A DNA stretch of 45,405 nucleotides, taken from positions 1-45,405 of the forward strand of contig JAHDDK010000010.1 of the NCBI GenBank assembly GCA_020629375.1, given 5' to 3'. The stretch is from Acidimicrobiales bacterium. GTDB taxonomy: Bacteria; Actinomycetota; Acidimicrobiia; Acidimicrobiales; SHLQ01. The notes under the pieces were generated by a model. The model did not search any database, was not told the origin of the DNA, and saw only the letters and a list, made by a program, of their open reading frames with translations. A program made the position numbers and the translations under genes. Of the stretch, positions 43,701 to 45,405 are shown one piece after another (position 1 is the first letter of the stretch; each line of letters opens with the position of its first letter).

Positions 43701-43907
43701 CAGGAGGCGCGCAAGGTCGAAGACCTGGTCGTCACCGACCGAATCGCGCTGACACTCGATCTGGCCCCTGACGGCCGCGCGGCGGTCGAGTCGATGGCCG
43801 AGTGGATCCGTGAACAAACCCTTGCCTCCTCGCTCGATTTCGGAACCGTCGACGGCGGTCACGAGGCCGCTGGCGTCGGCCACCTTCGTTTCGAGGTCGT
43901 GTCCTGA
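40776..43907 (+). CDS. ileS: Isoleucyl-tRNA synthetase (long, type 2-like)
   Basis: A 1,043-residue class I synthetase that attaches isoleucine to tRNA-Ile. The HIGH signature appears as LPHHGHLLTG near residue 60, with FYDGPPFANG before it, and the KMSKS loop as GAKLSKKLRNY near 608. The editing domain (about 190-390) shows the TTPWTLPSNLGLIVGPDL and HTAPGFGEDD blocks. The anticodon-binding domain follows 650. The length and the GDDxxN-type editing blocks fit the eukaryote-like, mupirocin-resistant type 2 class found in many actinobacteria; this is inferred from the family, not tested. The trmH-like gene follows after 14 bp and may be cotranscribed. Confidence 0.95.
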   Translation: MTGNESNPYPAADKPDFPAIEARILERWAADDTFAQSIEVREGDEFVFYDGPPFANGLPHHGHLLTGYIKDVVPRYQTMRGLKVDRRFGWDCHGLPAEMETEKQLGVSGRAAITDYGIAEFNEACRTSVMRYTEEWEQTVTRQARWVDFENDYKTMDLDYMESVIWAFKQLWDKGLIYEANRVMPYSWGAETPLSNFEIRLDDATRPRQDPAITVAFSLEPVPGDPGPMKMLAWTTTPWTLPSNLGLIVGPDLDYSVMELNGEYLVLGAATVAAYEKQLEGATEHGVVKGSDLVGRTYEPLFSYFADRDDLNAFRVMAGDFVETTEGTGIVHTAPGFGEDDQRIAEENGMGMVVPVDDRGEFTNEVPDFAGRNVLDANTDIIRAVREKGRLIRQDSYEHNYPHCWRTDTPIIYRALPSWYVKVTDFRDRLVELNQDINWIPGNVRDGRFGKWLEGARDWSISRNRFWGSPIPVWRSDNPEYPRIDVYGSLDELEADFGVRPTDLHRPYIDELVRPNPDDPTGRSMMRRVPEVFDCWFESGSMPFAQVHYPFENKEWFEEHYPADFIVEYINQTRGWFYTLHVLAGALFDKPSFQNVICHGILLADDGAKLSKKLRNYTEPTEIFDSQGADALRWYFMSSNIVRGGDARISDHGIAEVTRQVLLPIWNAYSFFTLYANIDGYRAKLAVDSDDELDRYILAKLRTVVEATTERMDEYDLAGATIEIASFIDALNNWYIRRSRDRFWGTSADADRADRERAYDTLYTVLTTFLRLAAPMLPMITEEIYTSLTGDDSVHLADWPDASTLPSDPDLVDAMDRVRGVVSAALRLREDNGLRVRLPLQTLTVAGSAGSGLDALEHLIADEVNVKQVEFSDDLELYATFTLQPNGKVLGPRLGGDVQVVFGAAKRGDWTVGDDGTATVGGHELSADEYAMSVQPADGVTAAALPSNDAVVVLDTILTPELEAEGLARDIVRAIQEARKVEDLVVTDRIALTLDLAPDGRAAVESMAEWIREQTLASSLDFGTVDGGHEAAGVGHLRFEVVS

Positions 43908-43921
43908 GCGGGAAGACCACG

Positions 43922-44671
43922 ATGTCTCCTCGTGATCGACTGATCACGGTCATGGGCCGAAAGCCGGTGGTCGAGGCACTCCACGATGACGGTTTGACGA
44001 TCGAGAAGATCTTGATCGCCGAATCCGCGCGGGGCCGCGAGATCGACACGATCTCCGGCATGGCCGCGAGCCGACGGATCGAGGTTCGCCGCGTACCTGA
44101 GCAGAAGGTCACCGCTGTGGCACGGAGCAGCCGGCATCACCAGGGCGTTGTCGCCGATGTCGTGGCCCCGCAGATGCAGCGGCTCGATGACTTCTGCGAA
44201 CAGCGTCGTCGTGGCAAGGACTGGGCGTGCTCGGTGCTCGTTCTCGATCGGGTGCACAATCCGTCGAACGTCGGGATGATTCTGCGGTCGGCGACCGCTG
44301 CGGGTCTCGACGGGGTAGTCGTGCCGCATCGAGGCACCGCTGATGTGGGGCCGCTCGTGATCAAAGCCTCAGCCGGGGTCGCCTTTCGTGCACCGATCCT
44401 GCGATGCGAGGACACCGACGAAGCACTGTCGATCCTCACCGATCACCGGTTCACGATCGTCGGGCTCGATGCCGGTGGCGATTCGTTGTTCGATGCAGAA
44501 CTTCCCGACCGCGGGGCCTATGTGATCGGGAACGAGACCGAGGGCCTGTCGCTGGCCGCCAGCCACGCATCGGCGGCGACCGTCACGATTCCGATCGCCG
44601 AAGAAGTCGAGTCGCTGAATGCCGCCGTCGCGGCGTCGCTGTTGGTGTTCGAAGTCGCTCGCCGTCGCTGA
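43922..44671 (+). CDS. TrmH-family RNA 2'-O-methyltransferase
   Basis: A 249-residue SPOUT methyltransferase that transfers a methyl group from S-adenosylmethionine to ribose 2'-OH in rRNA or tRNA. An N-terminal substrate-binding domain (1-95, MGRKPVVEALHDD) precedes the catalytic domain with the three trefoil-knot motifs: NPSNVGMILRSATAAG, YVIGNETEGLS and IPIAEEVESLNAAVAASLLV. The closest relatives are RlmB-like 23S rRNA methyltransferases, but TrmH paralogues cannot be separated by eye. It lies 14 bp after ileS and probably shares its transcript. Confidence 0.9.
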   Translation: MSPRDRLITVMGRKPVVEALHDDGLTIEKILIAESARGREIDTISGMAASRRIEVRRVPEQKVTAVARSSRHHQGVVADVVAPQMQRLDDFCEQRRRGKDWACSVLVLDRVHNPSNVGMILRSATAAGLDGVVVPHRGTADVGPLVIKASAGVAFRAPILRCEDTDEALSILTDHRFTIVGLDAGGDSLFDAELPDRGAYVIGNETEGLSLAASHASAATVTIPIAEEVESLNAAVAASLLVFEVARRR

Positions 44672-44695
44672 CCGCTCAGGGATTGACGGTTGCGG

Positions 44696-44917
44696 TCAGG
44701 ACAAGAACGAACGCACTCGGTCGGTGCCGTTTTCGTCTCCGTCCATGAACTCGTCGAACCGTAGATCGAGCGTTTCGTCGACGCTGAGGTCGTCATCTTT
44801 CCAGAGGGAGTCGAGGTCTGCGGCAAGCTGAGCTTCTTCGGGAACCGGCGGTGGGGTGGATCGCCCCATCTTGTCGACCACGGTCCAGTTCGAGGGGGTG
44901 ACCTCGCTGCTGCTCAT
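44696..44917 (-). CDS. Small acidic hypothetical protein
   Basis: With start ATG 44917 (MSSSEVTPSNWTVVDKMGRS) it has 73 residues. It is rich in acidic residues and Leu (LAADLDSLWKDDDLSVDETL, then DLRFDEFMDGDENG). No domain or signal peptide is recognised. It converges with the trmH-like gene, 24 bp apart. It may be an acidic regulator or adapter, but this is not supported further. An upstream open frame (44,914-45,153) ends with TGA overlapping this ATG; it looks less convincing. Confidence 0.5.
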   Translation of the reverse strand: MSSSEVTPSNWTVVDKMGRSTPPPVPEEAQLAADLDSLWKDDDLSVDETLDLRFDEFMDGDENGTDRVRSFLS

Positions 44918-45230
44918 CGCTCGCCGCCGACGAAGTTTTGATGCGGGATTCCATGCCATACGTGTGCAGTCGGCAACGCGTTCTCGAACATGAGCCAAAC
45001 GGCCCACATCCTGTGGTGCCCTCGACCCACGCGCTGGGTTGACCCGACACGAGACGCAACCGAAGACGATCGAGATAATGCACCACGCGTCGAGAACAAC
45101 GATTCGCCGGTGATTGCCTGCCGGAGTGTGGGAATGGCGAACAAGACCCTCACGCTACATCCGAGCCGATTTCATCCGACCACCCAGCCACGTGCCACCC
45201 ACCACATCGACACGAGACTTCGGGCGAGTT
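44918..45230. other. Spacer before the terminal tandem repeat
   Basis: No clear gene is seen. A weak leftward frame (44,914 to about 45,153) contains a plausible-looking end (MWAVWLMFENALPTAHVWHG) and a stop overlapping the next start, but its first half is Ser/Arg-rich and without family features. No tRNA or rRNA is recognised. Confidence 0.35.
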
Positions 45231-45405
45231 TGCGCAGCAGGCGCGAGATCGAGGAGGCGAAGCCGACGAATTCGAGCCCTGGAGCAGCCAAAGGCTGCGG
45301 GAAACCAACCAGGACCGATCCGGCTACGCCGGTCGGTCCGGAAAGGCGCATGCGCAGCAGGCGCGAGATCGAGGAGGCGAAGCCGACGAATTCGAGCCCT
45401 GGAGC
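45231..45405. repeat. 120-bp-period direct repeat, running off the window edge
   Basis: The 55 bases 45231-45285 are repeated exactly at 45351-45405, where the window ends, so the period is 120 bp. The spacer between copies holds two small stem-loops (AGCC-AAA-GGCT at 45286-45296, and GACCGATCCGGC...GCCGGTCGGTC). More copies may follow outside the window. It is probably intergenic. Confidence 0.7.

Noticed and set aside
42180..43883. Leftward 567-residue frame
   Set aside because: It is antisense to ileS; no domains are visible.
45231..45405. CRISPR array
   Set aside because: The repeat is 55 bp with a 65-bp spacer, only two copies are seen and no cas genes are near.

Overview
This window comes from a high-G+C bacterium, most likely an actinomycete-grade organism of the Acidimicrobiia (Ilumatobacter-like). 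That placement is inferred from codon bias, several apparently leaderless genes with TANNNT -10 boxes, a PspC/LiaF-type stress module, a long-form IleS and a TadG-like pilus protein. It has not been checked against any database. Two kinds of DNA are visible: an accessory region (about 1-16,000) and ordinary chromosome (about 16,250-45,000).

The accessory region is transcribed mostly leftward. At its upstream end is a secreted WapA/RHS-type polymorphic toxin of about 2,435 residues (15,993 to 8,686) with a HINT pretoxin domain and a short C-terminal toxin tip, followed by a 4-nt-overlapping helical-repeat immunity candidate. Behind it runs a tightly packed array of three small secreted toxin candidates, each followed by its own immunity candidate: a HINT toxin with an unrecognised tip, a TNT/NADase-like toxin, and a TreTu/ADP-ribosyltransferase-like toxin. 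Seven of the eight genes touch or overlap the next one, and two of the orphan toxins seem to start at CTG codons that overlap the stop of the preceding immunity gene. Immediately beyond the array lies a compact element with a tyrosine recombinase, a CHC2/TOPRIM primase-ATPase and a divergent Xre regulator. The primase and the regulator each carry one apparent single-base homopolymer deletion. A truncated signal-peptide protein at the window's left edge has the same orientation as the array, so the element may have inserted into a longer toxin locus.

The chromosomal part contains, left to right: a HyuA-like hydantoinase/oxoprolinase subunit divergent from a class I aminotransferase; a homocysteine S-methyltransferase; two exported alpha/beta hydrolases; a PspC/LiaF-like membrane protein divergent from a PspC-domain histidine kinase and NarL-type regulator, with a perfect 18-bp palindrome between them; an MscS channel; galE; maf; dusB; a second aminotransferase; an enoyl-CoA hydratase-family enzyme; a cystathionine beta-synthase/gamma-synthase-lyase pair for transsulfuration; two exported beta-propeller-type proteins, one with a TadG-like N-terminus; ileS; and a TrmH-family rRNA methyltransferase. 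The window ends inside a 120-bp-period tandem repeat.

The best candidate for something undescribed is the overlapping array of signal-peptide mini-toxins and immunity genes behind the RHS gene. No tRNA, rRNA or CRISPR array was recognised.
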